A stretch of DNA of 64,000 nucleotides from Nocardioides_B sp963801125 (GCA_963801125.1 CAWDDL010000028.1:1-64000), one strand, 5' to 3'; positions 39,892-48,463 are shown, counted from the stretch's first letter. Notes: generated from the sequence alone by a model not told the origin. Program-made: numbers and translations.

Positions 39892-40904
39892 GCAGGACAG
39901 CCACCCCGAGGCCCGGCCCGGCGCCGGCCGTGCTCGAAGCCGACCACCGGATCGACCTGCTGCGCGAGATGCTCGGGGTGCGGATCTTCGAGGAGCGTTG
40001 CGTGGAGCTGTACAGCGCCGCGAAGATCCGCGGATTCCTGCACGTCGCGATCGGCGAGGAGGCCGTGCCCGTGGGTGTGGCCGCGGCGCTGACGCCCGAG
40101 GATGCGGTCGTGTCGACCTACCGAGAACACGGGCACGCGCTGGTCCGCGGCGTCCCGATGGACGCGGTGATGGCGGAGATGTACGGCAAGGTGACCGGCT
40201 GCAGCCGGGGCCGCGGCGGCTCCATGCACCTGTTCGACGCCTCCCGCCGGTTCTACGGGGGAAACGCGATCGTCGCCGGTGGGCTGCCGGTGGCGGTCGG
40301 CCTGGCCCTCGCCGACGCGATGCGCGGCCGTAGGACCGTGACCGCCTGCTTCTTCGGTGACGGCGCCTACGCCGAGGGCGAGTTCCACGAGTGCGCCAAC
40401 CTGGCGGCGCTGTGGCAGCTTCCGGTGCTGTTCTGCTGCGAGAACAACCTCTACGCCATGGGGACCGCGATCGCCCGGGCGCAGGCCGAGACCGACCTCG
40501 CGCTGCGCGCCTCCTCCTACGGGATGCCGGCCTGGTCGGTGGACGGGATGGACGTCGAGGCGGTCGAGGAGGCCGCCCGGCACGCCGTGGACCAGATCCG
40601 CGACGGGCACGGCCCGGTCTTCCTGGAGCTGCGCACCTACCGCTTCCGCGCGCACTCGATGTACGACCCCGAGCGCTACCGCGACAAGGAGGAGGTGGCG
40701 AAGTGGCGCCGGCGCGACCCGATCGACCTCCTGGTGTCCCGGCTGCGTGAGGACGGCGTGCTCGACGACGCCCGGCTCGAGTCGATGCGGGCGGACACGC
40801 TCGCCGCGGTCGACCGCGCCACCGAGGCCGCGGAGGCGGCGCCGCTGGAGCCGGTCGAGGAGCTCACCCGGTTCGTCTACTCGGAGCAGGAGGCGCGGCC
40901 ATGA
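39888..40904 (+). CDS. pdhA: Pyruvate (2-oxo acid/acetoin) dehydrogenase E1 alpha
   Basis: 338 residues. ThDP-binding E1 alpha: REMLGVRIFEERCVELY, GFLHVAIGEEAVPVGV, STYREHGHALVRG, GRGGSMHLFDASRRFYGGNAIVAGG and the ThDP motif FFGDGAYAEGEFHECANLAALWQLPVLFCCENN (GDG...NN). Decarboxylates a 2-oxo acid, most likely pyruvate, or acetoin. Overlaps acsA and pdhB by four bases each. Confidence 0.92.
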   Translation: MSRTATPRPGPAPAVLEADHRIDLLREMLGVRIFEERCVELYSAAKIRGFLHVAIGEEAVPVGVAAALTPEDAVVSTYREHGHALVRGVPMDAVMAEMYGKVTGCSRGRGGSMHLFDASRRFYGGNAIVAGGLPVAVGLALADAMRGRRTVTACFFGDGAYAEGEFHECANLAALWQLPVLFCCENNLYAMGTAIARAQAETDLALRASSYGMPAWSVDGMDVEAVEEAARHAVDQIRDGHGPVFLELRTYRFRAHSMYDPERYRDKEEVAKWRRRDPIDLLVSRLREDGVLDDARLESMRADTLAAVDRATEAAEAAPLEPVEELTRFVYSEQEARP

Positions 40905-41935
40905 CGACCGCCACGACGACCGCCACGACGACCGCCACGACGACCGCCGCGACGACGGGCACGACGTACCGCGAAGCGATGCGCGAGGCGATGCGCGAGG
41001 CGATGCTCCGCGACGAACGGGTGTTCCTGATGGGGGAAGACGTCGGCAAGTACGGCGGCTGCTTCGCGGTGAGCCTCGGCCTGCTCGAGGAGTTCGGGCC
41101 GGAACGGATCCGCGACACCCCGCTGTCGGAGTCGGGGTTCGTGGGAGCCGGGATCGGCGCCGCGATCGCCGGGATGCGGCCGATCGTCGAGATCATGACG
41201 GTGAACTTCAGCCTGCTCGCGCTCGACCAGATCGTCAACAACGCCGCGACGCTGCTGCACATGTCCGGCGGCCAGGTGGCGGTGCCGCTGGTGATCCGGA
41301 TGACCACGGGTGCCGGTCGGCAGCTCGCCGCCCAGCACTCGCACAGCCTGGAGGGCTGGTACGCCCACATCCCGGGCCTGAAGATCCTCGCGCCGGCGAC
41401 GGTCGAGGACGCCCGCGGGATGTTGTGGCCGGCGCTGGAAGACCCCGACCCGGTGCTGATCTTCGAGCACGGCGGCCTCTACAACCTCGCCGGCGAGCTC
41501 GCCCCCGACGCCGGGCCCGTCGACATCAGCCACGCCGCCGTGCGCCGGCCGGGGGGCGACGTGACCCTGATCGCCTACGGCGGCACCCTCCAGACGACCC
41601 TGACCGCGGCCGAGGAGCTCACCGCGTCCGGCATCGACGCGGAGGTGATCGACCTGCGCACTCTGCGACCGCTGGACGACGCCACGATCATGACGTCGGT
41701 GCGTCGGACCCACCGGGCCGTGGTCGTCGACGAGGGCTGGCGTTCGGGGGGCCTGTCGGCGGAGGTCAGCGCCCGCCTGACCGAGCAGTGCTTCTTCGAC
41801 CTGGACGCGCCCGTCGCGCGGGTCTGCTCGGCGGAGGTTCCAGTTCCCTACGCCAAGCACCTCGAGGACGCTGCCGTGCCCCGGGTGCAGGACGTGGTCG
41901 CGGCCGCGGTCCAGGCGGTGGGGGTCCATGCCTGA
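40901..41935 (+). CDS. pdhB: Pyruvate dehydrogenase E1 beta with repeat N-terminus
   Basis: 344 residues. After about 22 Thr/Ala residues encoded by a 12-bp tandem array comes the E1 beta core: YREAMREAM, RVFLMGEDVGKYGG, DTPLSESGFVGAGIGAAIAGMRP, then ILAPATVEDARGM and LIFEHGGLYN. It forms the heterotetramer with E1 alpha. The start overlaps pdhA by four bases; the repeats make the exact N-terminus prone to length change. Confidence 0.92.
   Translation: MTTATTTATTTATTTAATTGTTYREAMREAMREAMLRDERVFLMGEDVGKYGGCFAVSLGLLEEFGPERIRDTPLSESGFVGAGIGAAIAGMRPIVEIMTVNFSLLALDQIVNNAATLLHMSGGQVAVPLVIRMTTGAGRQLAAQHSHSLEGWYAHIPGLKILAPATVEDARGMLWPALEDPDPVLIFEHGGLYNLAGELAPDAGPVDISHAAVRRPGGDVTLIAYGGTLQTTLTAAEELTASGIDAEVIDLRTLRPLDDATIMTSVRRTHRAVVVDEGWRSGGLSAEVSARLTEQCFFDLDAPVARVCSAEVPVPYAKHLEDAAVPRVQDVVAAAVQAVGVHA
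40904..41005 (+). repeat. Two adjacent 12-bp tandem arrays at the start of pdhB
   Basis: ACGACCGCCACG three times exactly (40904-40939) plus two degenerate copies to 40963, then CGCGAAGCGATG followed by two CGCGAGGCGATG (40970-41005). Both keep the reading frame and encode Thr-Ala and Arg-Glu-Ala-Met repeats. Confidence 0.9.
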
Positions 41936-43229
41936 CTTCACGATGCCGTCGCTCGGTGCGGACATGGAGTTCGGCACCCTGCTCGAGTGGCTGGTCAAGC
42001 CCGGGGACGTGGTTCACCGGGGCGACCCGGTCGCCGTGGTCGACACCGACAAGGCCGCCATCGAGGTGGAGTCGTTCCATGACGGCGTCGTGGGAGACCT
42101 GCTCGTCGAGCCGGGCACGCGGCTGCCGGTGGGCGCCCCGATGGCCCGGATCGACGCAGCTGCTGCCGTCCCGGCGCCCGAGCTCCCGGTGCCGGAGCCT
42201 GTCGCCGTGGCCGTCTCCCAGGCGCCCGCCCCGACACGCCACGTGCACGCCACACCACCCGTGCGGCACCACGCCGCCGACCTCGGCGTCGACCTGGACA
42301 CGGTGACAGGGTCCGGTGCGCACGGATCGATCACGCGTGCCGACGTCGACCGTGCCGTGGCCGCAGAGGCTGCGCGCCCCCGGGTCTCGCCCTACGCCCG
42401 CCGGCTGGCCGCCGAGCGAGGGCTCGACGTCGCCGGCCTCGTTTCCGGTGGTGCTCCGGTCCTGGGGGCCGACGTCCTCACGGCGTCCCCGGCCCCACCG
42501 GCGACCCCGGCCGAACCCGTCTCGCCCGCGGCTCCTGCTGCACCGGCCGCCGCGACCGCTCCGGTCCACCGGCCCGGTCGCGGCGCGGTCGCGACGTTGA
42601 TGAGCCGATCGAAACGGGAGGTCCCGCACTACTACGTGGCCACGACCGTGGATCTCGGGTCGGTGACCGAGTGGCTGCGACGCACCAACCGGACGCGCCC
42701 GGTCACCGAGCGGGTCGTCCCCGCCGCGGCGATCCTGCGCGCCACCGCCCTCGGCCTGCACGAGATGCCGTCGCTCAACGGGTTCTGGACCGACGGCGCG
42801 TTCGTGCCCGGGGAGGACGTGCACCTCGGCGTCGCCGTCTCGGTCCGTGACGGGGCCCTGGTGGCGCCGGCGATCCACGCCGCGGCCGACCTGTCCCTGG
42901 TCGAGCTGATGGCGGCCCTGCGCGACCTGGTCGGCCGGGCGAGGAAGGGCCGGCTGACCCGGGCGGAGATGGCCGACCCGACCTTCACCGTCACCGACCT
43001 CGGGGACCAGGGCGTCGAAGAGGTCATCGGGGTGATCTACCCGCCACAGGTCGCGTTGCTCGGCGTGGGCCGGGTCGTCGAGCGGCCGTGGGCCGTGGAC
43101 GGCCTGCTCGGCGTGCGACCCGTCGTACGCCTGACCCTGTCGGGCGACCACCGCGCCACCGACGGGGTCACCGGGGCCCGCTTCCTGGCCACCGTCGACC
43201 GACTGCTGCAATACCCGGAGGAGCTATGA
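41928..43229 (+). CDS. pdhC: Dihydrolipoamide acyltransferase E2
   Basis: 433 residues. One lipoyl domain (1-78) with the modified Lys in VDTDKAAIEVES (near 42), then two peripheral subunit-binding-like segments, PPVRHHAADLGVDLDTVTGS (from ~111) and RVSPYARRLAAERGLDV (from ~151), an Ala/Pro linker, and a catalytic domain ending in LSGDHRATDGVTGARFL (HxxxDG near 406). It passes the acyl group from E1 to CoA. No E3 gene is nearby. The start overlaps pdhB by eight bases, and the ACP gene overlaps its stop. Confidence 0.92.
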   Translation: MPDFTMPSLGADMEFGTLLEWLVKPGDVVHRGDPVAVVDTDKAAIEVESFHDGVVGDLLVEPGTRLPVGAPMARIDAAAAVPAPELPVPEPVAVAVSQAPAPTRHVHATPPVRHHAADLGVDLDTVTGSGAHGSITRADVDRAVAAEAARPRVSPYARRLAAERGLDVAGLVSGGAPVLGADVLTASPAPPATPAEPVSPAAPAAPAAATAPVHRPGRGAVATLMSRSKREVPHYYVATTVDLGSVTEWLRRTNRTRPVTERVVPAAAILRATALGLHEMPSLNGFWTDGAFVPGEDVHLGVAVSVRDGALVAPAIHAAADLSLVELMAALRDLVGRARKGRLTRAEMADPTFTVTDLGDQGVEEVIGVIYPPQVALLGVGRVVERPWAVDGLLGVRPVVRLTLSGDHRATDGVTGARFLATVDRLLQYPEEL

Positions 43230-43477
43230 GCATCACCGCTGAGGACACCCGCGCCATGGTCGGGGAGGCCGTGCGCCGCATCGTGCCGGACGCCGACATC
43301 GAGGGCCTCGACCCCGATGCCGACCTGCGGCGGACCTTCGAGCTCGACTCGCTGGACTTCTTGAGCTTCGTGGAGCTGCTCACCCAACGTTCCGGCGTCC
43401 GCATCGACGAGGAGGACTACCCCGAGATGCGGTCCCTGTCGGCGGTCACCGCATTCATGGCGGAACGCGCGCCCTGA
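43226..43477 (+). CDS. Acyl carrier protein
   Basis: 83 residues. The helix-2 motif FELDSLDFLSFVELL holds the phosphopantetheine Ser at residue 42, with acidic helices around it (PDADIEGLDPDADL, RIDEEDYPEM), as in a stand-alone ACP. The ATG overlaps the E2 stop (ATGA), so it is the last gene of the acs-pdh operon. ACPs normally work in fatty-acid or polyketide synthesis; pairing with a dehydrogenase complex is unusual and suggests that the acetyl group made here is loaded on, or regulated by, a carrier protein. That role is inference. Confidence 0.9.
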   Translation: MSITAEDTRAMVGEAVRRIVPDADIEGLDPDADLRRTFELDSLDFLSFVELLTQRSGVRIDEEDYPEMRSLSAVTAFMAERAP

Positions 43478-43621
43478 ACGCTCCACCCGTCCGCCCGGGA
43501 ACCCACGCGGTCGGCGAGCCGAACGGTGACATCCAGGCGAGGTGAGGAGGTCCTCGGGGCGAGGATCCCGATGACAGCGACCGAGCAACCGGGCAGCCAC
43601 CAGGTGGAGATCAGGCGCGAG

Positions 43622-43646
43622 GCTTCGTGACGCCGTAACCGGGTAC
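43622..43646 (+). promoter_or_regulatory. Candidate SigF/SigB-type promoter of DUF3618-groES
   Basis: GCTT (43622) and GGGTAC (43641-43646) spaced by 15, as in GNNT-N14-16-GGGTAY promoters. An alternative vegetative -10, TAACCT, lies at 43672. CCGGGTACCCGG at 43639-43650 is also a perfect palindrome. Confidence 0.3.
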
Positions 43647-43720
43647 CCGGGTGACCGACGGGCCGCCCGGGTAACCTGTGCCCGGACCGGACAAGGTGGA
43701 CGAGCGCGAGGAGACGCACG

Positions 43721-43978
43721 GTGGGCAACGCGGAGAAGCAGAGCCTCGACTCACTCGAGACCGAGATCGAGGCCGCCCGGGAACGGCTCGCCGGCACCAT
43801 CGACCAGCTCGCCTACCGAGCCAGCCCGAAGACCATCGTGCGCCGCGAGATCGCCTCGGTGAAGGCCCACTACGTCGACGTAGACGGCAGTCCCCGCACC
43901 GACAACATCCTCAAGACCGCCGGTGTCGTGGTCGGCTTCGTCGCGGTCATGGTCATGGTCCGCAAGCTCGCCAGATGA
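43721..43978 (+). CDS. DUF3618 family membrane protein
   Basis: 85 residues from GTG 43721. LETEIEAARERLAGTIDQLAYRASPKTIVRREI is the DUF3618 signature; a single membrane helix (TAGVVVGFVAVMVMV) sits near the C-terminus, giving a cytoplasmic N-terminal helix hairpin and a membrane anchor. Function unknown; often found in actinobacterial envelope-stress loci. It overlaps the GroES-like gene by four bases. Confidence 0.88.
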   Translation: MGNAEKQSLDSLETEIEAARERLAGTIDQLAYRASPKTIVRREIASVKAHYVDVDGSPRTDNILKTAGVVVGFVAVMVMVRKLAR

Positions 43979-44295
43979 CGGAGAAGACCCCGATCCGGAT
44001 GCTGCACGACCGGGTCCTGGTCGCCGTGGACACCGAGGGAGAGCGGCGTTCGAGCGGCGGGATCGTGATCCCGGCGACCGCGGTGATGGGCAACCGCCGG
44101 CTCGGCTGGGCCAAGGTGGTCGCCGTGGGACCGCACGTCCGCACGGTGGAGGTGGGGGACCGGGTGCTCCACGACCCCGAGGACAAGGGAGAGGTCGAGG
44201 TCAACGCCGAGACCTACGTCCTCATGCGCGAGCGCGACATCCATGCCGTCGCCGCCGAGCGCCTCGGTGACACCCAGACCGGGCTGTACCTGTAG
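43975..44295 (+). CDS. GroES-like co-chaperonin
   Basis: 106 residues. Cpn10 fold: IRMLHDRVLVAVDTEGERRSSGGIVIPATA at the start (with the mobile loop RRSSGGIVI), WAKVVAVGPHVRTVEVGDRVLH, and VNAETYVLMRERDIHAV. It probably caps a GroEL-type chamber. No groEL follows; the sequence is more divergent than a housekeeping GroES and it is paired with DUF3618, so it is likely a specialised copy. A strong terminator follows. Confidence 0.88.
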   Translation: MTEKTPIRMLHDRVLVAVDTEGERRSSGGIVIPATAVMGNRRLGWAKVVAVGPHVRTVEVGDRVLHDPEDKGEVEVNAETYVLMRERDIHAVAAERLGDTQTGLYL

Positions 44296-44307
44296 CGCAC
44301 ATGAGGA

Positions 44308-44348
44308 CGCCCCGGGGCGACGGGGTGGGGGACCGTCGCCCCGGGGCG
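44308..44348. terminator. Bidirectional terminator with 16-bp stem
   Basis: CGCCCCGGGGCGACGG / CCGTCGCCCCGGGGCG, perfect 16-bp arms with a nine-base loop, between the convergent groES-like and coiled-coil genes. Confidence 0.88.
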
Positions 44349-44363
44349 AGCCGGGGCTGCGCC

Positions 44364-44894
44364 TCAGGCGCGGTGTCGCGTTGTGTCGCCGGCGTCCTGC
44401 TCCGGGATGGTGGCGGTCTGGTCGTCGGTCCGGTGACCGTCGTTCTGCCGCGGCTCCGAGCTCGTCGCGGTGGTCGGCTCCGTCGGGGTCGACTCGCCCT
44501 CGGCCCGACGATCGTCCGAGCGCTCGGCGTCCGCGTCCGCGCGGTCCCGGGAGTCCGGGTCGAGCTCGTCGGCCTGGCGCAGGCTCTCCTCGTGACGCCG
44601 GCGAGCCTCCTCCGCCGTGGTGGTGCGGTCCTTGGCCTCCGCCTCGAGGCGCTGGGCCTCGGCGGCCTTGCGGTCGGCCTCCGCGCGTGCGGCAGCGGCC
44701 TTGGCCTCGGTCTCCTTGGCGCGGGCCTCGTGCTGCTGCAGCCCGCCCGCCTGCGCGGCGGCCTGCTCGCGAAGCTCGGCTGCTCGCACCCGGTTGCGCT
44801 CGTCGCGCTTCTTCTTCATCACCAGCACGACACCGACGACGATGGCCGCCAGCACGACGATCACGATGATCCACACGAGCGTGGTCGTGTTCAT
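44364..44894 (-). CDS. Membrane-anchored coiled-coil protein
   Basis: 176 residues. One N-terminal membrane helix (LVWIIVIVVLAAIVVGVVLV, residues 6-25), a basic stop-transfer segment MKKKRDERNR, then a long Ala/Glu/Arg coiled coil to about residue 105 and a disordered Ser/Thr/Asp tail. No enzyme motif. The pattern resembles actinobacterial YtxH/Atg-like small anchors. Function unknown. Confidence 0.7.
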   Translation of the reverse strand: MNTTTLVWIIVIVVLAAIVVGVVLVMKKKRDERNRVRAAELREQAAAQAGGLQQHEARAKETEAKAAAARAEADRKAAEAQRLEAEAKDRTTTAEEARRRHEESLRQADELDPDSRDRADADAERSDDRRAEGESTPTEPTTATSSEPRQNDGHRTDDQTATIPEQDAGDTTRHRA

Positions 44895-45011
44895 GGTCCC
44901 TCCTCAGGTCAGGGTCTGGGGGTACCCCGGCGGGGATCGGGGCAAACCGCATCCCGTAACTCGTTCTAGTTTCCAGCGTTGAGCAGGGCGAGTCGTCCCG
45001 GAAGGAACCGC

Positions 45012-47465
45012 ATGCCCCTGCACCGCACCGCCGCCGCCCTCGCTGCGCTGGCCCTCGTCCCCGGCCTCGCCGTCGTCCAGGGCTCCGCCGGTCCTCTCGC
45101 GGCCGCCTCGCCCTCGTCCCGCGGCGCGTCCGGGCCGGTCTACCGTGCCGAGATCACCCGCACCGAGCACGGCATTCCGCACATCGTGGCCGACGACTGG
45201 GCCTCGTTGGGGTTCGGGGAGGGCTACGCCACCGCGGAGACCAGCATCTGCAACCTCGCCGACACCGTCCTCACCGCCCGCGGCCAGCGCTCGCGCTACC
45301 TCGGTGCCGACGGCCGCTACAACGACCAGGTGACCCTGGACGCGTCCAACCTGCAGACAGACACGCTGTTCAGCGACATCCGCAACCGCAAGGTCGTGGA
45401 GAAGCTGCTCGCCGACCCGCAGCGCGGCCCGGGCAAGCAGACCCGCAAGCTGGTGCGCGGCTACGCCGCCGGCGTCAACCAGTACCTCCGCGACATCGGC
45501 GGATCGGGGCACGTCACCGACCCCGCGTGCCGGGGCGCCGCATGGGTGCGGCCCGACGCCACCGCCAAGGACATCTGGTACGCCGTCTACGCCGCCAACC
45601 TGCTCGCGTCGACCGGCGTGTTCGTGCCGCAGATCGTCGACGCAGAGCCGCCCGCCGACCTCCTGGGCAGCGCAGCCGCCGGCGCGCACTTCGCCGCGCC
45701 GCCGAGCGTCGTTCCGGATCGCAAGACGCTGCTGAAGGGGCTCGGCAAGGACCCCGACTCGCCGTTCGGGTCCAACGCGACGGCGGTCGGCGCGGAGGCC
45801 ACGACGACCGGTCGCGGCATGGTGCTGGGCAACCCGCACTTCCCCTGGCGCGGGCGCTACCGGTTCACCGAGCTCCACCTGACGCTGCCCGGCAAGTACG
45901 ACGTCGCCGGTGCGGGCCTGATCGGCTCGCCGGTCGTCAACATCGGCTGGAACGACAACGTCGCCTGGAGCCACACCGTGTCGACGGCCTACCGGTTCAC
46001 CCCCTACGAGTACAAGACCGTGCCCGGCACCACGAGCTACGTGACCGCCTCCGGCGAGGTGAAGCAGCCCGAGCGTCGGGTCGTCCCCGTGAAGGTCCTG
46101 GGGGAGGACGGCTCGGTCAGCACGGTGGAGGAGGACCTCTACCGCACCGACGAAGGCTACGTCCTCGACGACTCCGACGTGCTGATGCCGTGGACCCCGG
46201 CCAGCTTCTGGGCGCTGCGCGACGCCAACGCCGAGCAGCTGCGCACCGTCGACACCTTCCACCTGATGGCGAAGGCCAAGAACGTCCACGACCTGCTCCG
46301 GCTGCAGGACAAGGGCGCCGGGATGCCCTGGGTGAACACCACCGCTGCGGACCGCTCGGGGGAGGTGCTCTACGCCGACCACTCCGTCGTGCCCAACGTC
46401 CCCGACGAGCTCGCCGACGCCTGCATGACCCCGGTGGGTCGGGTCCTCGACCAGGTCGCCGGGCTGCCGGGCCTCGACGGGAACCGGGCGGACGCCGACT
46501 GTGCGTGGGGAACCGACGCCGACGCGAGCCGTCCGGGGGTCTTCGGTCCGAAGAACCTGCCCCAGGTCTTCCGCAAGGACTGGGTGATGAACGCCAACGA
46601 CAGCTACTGGCTGCCGAACCCGAAATCACCGATCGAGGGCTACGACCACATCATCGGCTGCGAGCGGTGCGCGCGCACACTGCGGACCCGGATGGTCGAC
46701 CACTACGTGCTCGACCGGCTCGCCGGCACGGACGGCTTGGCGAGGAACAAGCTGGTCAGCCCCCGGACCCTGCGCGCCACCGAGCACGAGAACCGCGTCC
46801 TGGGTGCCGAGCTGGCCCGGGAGAACGACGACCTGCAGACGGTCTGCGACGCCGCCGGCGGCGGGGAGTCGTGCCGGGTGCTGGCGGCCTGGGACGGGCG
46901 CTCCGACATCGACAGCGTCGGCCCGGAGATCTTCCAGGAGTTCTGGAAGCGGGCCCAGGACGCCAATCTGCTTTGGGAGAAGCCGTTCGACCCCGCAGAC
47001 CCGGTCGGCACGCCGCGCAACCTGAACGAGAACAGCCCCGAGGTCGTCCAGGCCATGAAGGATGCCCTGGCCTTCCTCGCCGACAGAGGCGTGCAGCCGG
47101 GAACACCGTGGGGCGAGCTGCAGGTCGCGGGAGACGACGGGGCGCCGGCCATCCCGATCGGTGGCGGCGAGGGGTTCGCCGGCAACGCCAACGCCGTGGC
47201 CAGCCGGCTCCCGGCCAGCAACCTGGAGCGGCTCTACCCGGTGAGCTACGGTTCCTCGCACATCCAGGCGATCGCGTTCAAGGACCACGGCAGGCTCTCC
47301 GCGCGCACGATCCTCACCTACGGCGAGTCGATGGACCCGACCAGCAGGTTCTCCGCGGACCAGACCCGGCTGTTCAGCCAGGAGCGCTGGGTGCGGTTCC
47401 CGTGGACCGACCGGCAGATCCGGCGCGACGCCGTACGCCGGTACGTGGTGCGGGGGCGGCGGTGA
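45012..47465 (+). CDS. Secreted penicillin-acylase-family amidohydrolase (AhlM/PvdQ-like)
   Basis: 817 residues from ATG 45012 with GGAAGGA upstream. Signal peptide (AALAALALVPGLAVVQGSAG), alpha chain to about residue 258, then DSPFGSNATAVGAEAT, where autoproteolysis before Ser would free the N-terminal nucleophile of the beta chain. NPHFPWRGRYRFTELHLTLPG is typical of the acyl-homoserine-lactone and aculeacin acylases. It cleaves amide-linked acyl chains outside the cell; a specific substrate cannot be read off. Ends ten bases before the convergent sigma factor gene. Confidence 0.9.
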   Translation: MPLHRTAAALAALALVPGLAVVQGSAGPLAAASPSSRGASGPVYRAEITRTEHGIPHIVADDWASLGFGEGYATAETSICNLADTVLTARGQRSRYLGADGRYNDQVTLDASNLQTDTLFSDIRNRKVVEKLLADPQRGPGKQTRKLVRGYAAGVNQYLRDIGGSGHVTDPACRGAAWVRPDATAKDIWYAVYAANLLASTGVFVPQIVDAEPPADLLGSAAAGAHFAAPPSVVPDRKTLLKGLGKDPDSPFGSNATAVGAEATTTGRGMVLGNPHFPWRGRYRFTELHLTLPGKYDVAGAGLIGSPVVNIGWNDNVAWSHTVSTAYRFTPYEYKTVPGTTSYVTASGEVKQPERRVVPVKVLGEDGSVSTVEEDLYRTDEGYVLDDSDVLMPWTPASFWALRDANAEQLRTVDTFHLMAKAKNVHDLLRLQDKGAGMPWVNTTAADRSGEVLYADHSVVPNVPDELADACMTPVGRVLDQVAGLPGLDGNRADADCAWGTDADASRPGVFGPKNLPQVFRKDWVMNANDSYWLPNPKSPIEGYDHIIGCERCARTLRTRMVDHYVLDRLAGTDGLARNKLVSPRTLRATEHENRVLGAELARENDDLQTVCDAAGGGESCRVLAAWDGRSDIDSVGPEIFQEFWKRAQDANLLWEKPFDPADPVGTPRNLNENSPEVVQAMKDALAFLADRGVQPGTPWGELQVAGDDGAPAIPIGGGEGFAGNANAVASRLPASNLERLYPVSYGSSHIQAIAFKDHGRLSARTILTYGESMDPTSRFSADQTRLFSQERWVRFPWTDRQIRRDAVRRYVVRGRR

Positions 47466-47474
47466 CCGGGGGGC

Positions 47475-48281
47475 TCAGCCGAGCTGGCCGCGGAGCTGGC
47501 CGAGCACGCGCGAGAGGATCCGCGACACCTGCATCTGGGTGACACCGATCTCCTCGGCGATCTGCGACTGGGTCTGCTGCTTGAAGAAGCGCAGGTAGAG
47601 CACCTTGCGGTCGCGCTCGGGGAGCGCTTTGACCGCCGGCAGCAGCATCACCCGGGCCTCGGCCTCGTCGATCGCCGAGTCCTCGCCCGGGAGGGTGTCG
47701 CCGAGCACGCCGGTGCCCTGCTCTCCGACCGGGAGGTCGAGCGAGGTGGGCGTGTAGCAGCCGTCCGCGCTCAGCGCCTCCAGCACCTCGTCCTCGGACA
47801 CGTCGAGGTGCTCGGCGACCTCGCGCACGCGGGGAGACCGGCCCAGGGTCTGGGTCAGCTCGCTCTCGGCGCGGGCGACGTCTGCCTGCATCTTCTGGAT
47901 CGGCCGGGGCGGGCGCACCATCCACCCGAAGTCCCGGAACTGGCGCTTGACCTCGCCCTTCATGGTCACCACCGCGTAGGTGAGGAACTCCGCGCCGTTG
48001 TCGGGGTCGAACTTGCGCGCCGCCTTGAGCAGCGCCATCGTCGCGGCCTGCACCAGGTCGTCGTCGGCGATGCCGCGGCCGCGGTAGCGGGCGGCGATGG
48101 CCCGGGCGAGGCCCATGTGCATGACGACGACCTCGTCCTGCAGGCGCTTGCGCTCGACCGGGTCCCTCTCGGCCGCCGCCTGGGTGAGCAACCGGGTGCT
48201 CACCGCGCTGCGGGTCGGGGTGGTCTCTGGCCCGGCAGTCAGGGGCTGCTCGGTCTCCGCCTCAACCGCAGTGGTCGCCAT
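47475..48281 (-). CDS. sigF: SigF/SigB/SigG-family stress sigma factor
   Basis: 268 residues. Region 2 has ARAIAARYRGRGIADDDLVQAATMALLKAARKFDPDNGAEFLTYAVVTMKGEVKRQFRDFGW, region 3 RVREVAEHLDVSEDEVLEAL, and region 4 TQSQIAEEIGVTQMQVSRILSRVLGQLR. It directs RNA polymerase to GTTT...GGGTAT promoters in stress response. No anti-sigma factor (RsbW) gene is adjacent, unlike M. tuberculosis usfX-sigF. A promoter of its own class lies upstream (48360-48385), so positive autoregulation is likely. Confidence 0.9.
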   Translation of the reverse strand: MATTAVEAETEQPLTAGPETTPTRSAVSTRLLTQAAAERDPVERKRLQDEVVVMHMGLARAIAARYRGRGIADDDLVQAATMALLKAARKFDPDNGAEFLTYAVVTMKGEVKRQFRDFGWMVRPPRPIQKMQADVARAESELTQTLGRSPRVREVAEHLDVSEDEVLEALSADGCYTPTSLDLPVGEQGTGVLGDTLPGEDSAIDEAEARVMLLPAVKALPERDRKVLYLRFFKQQTQSQIAEEIGVTQMQVSRILSRVLGQLRGQLG

Positions 48282-48359
48282 GGTGATTCCGCCCTCGCGT
48301 CGTGACCGGTCGCGATGGTGGCCGACCTGTCTTGCTCTCTCCCCCGGAACAGTTCCGAG

Positions 48360-48385
48360 ATACCCGGCGGGTTCGGCGTCGAAAC
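48360..48385 (-). promoter_or_regulatory. SigF-type promoter of sigF
   Basis: Minus strand: GTTTCG (48385-48380), 14 bases, GGGTAT (48365-48360). This matches the GTTT-N14-16-GGGTAT class. The leader to ATG 48281 would be about 70 bases. Confidence 0.75.
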
Positions 48386-48430
48386 CTGGACGGTCAGCCG
48401 GTCCGGTCGGGCGCTCGCGAGCGTGTGGGT

Positions 48431-48463
48431 GGGGTGGCCCGGTTCCCGGGGGCGGGCCACCCC
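48431..48463 (-). terminator. Hairpin terminator downstream of the aldo/keto reductase
   Basis: GGGGTGGCCCG / CGGGCCACCCC, 11-bp perfect stem with an 11-base loop. Confidence 0.6.

Noticed and set aside
43639..43650. CCGGGTACCCGG palindrome as another DosR-type box
   Set aside because: It does not match GGGWC-N4-GNCCC, and its distance to the TAACCT -10 differs from the other promoters by several bases.
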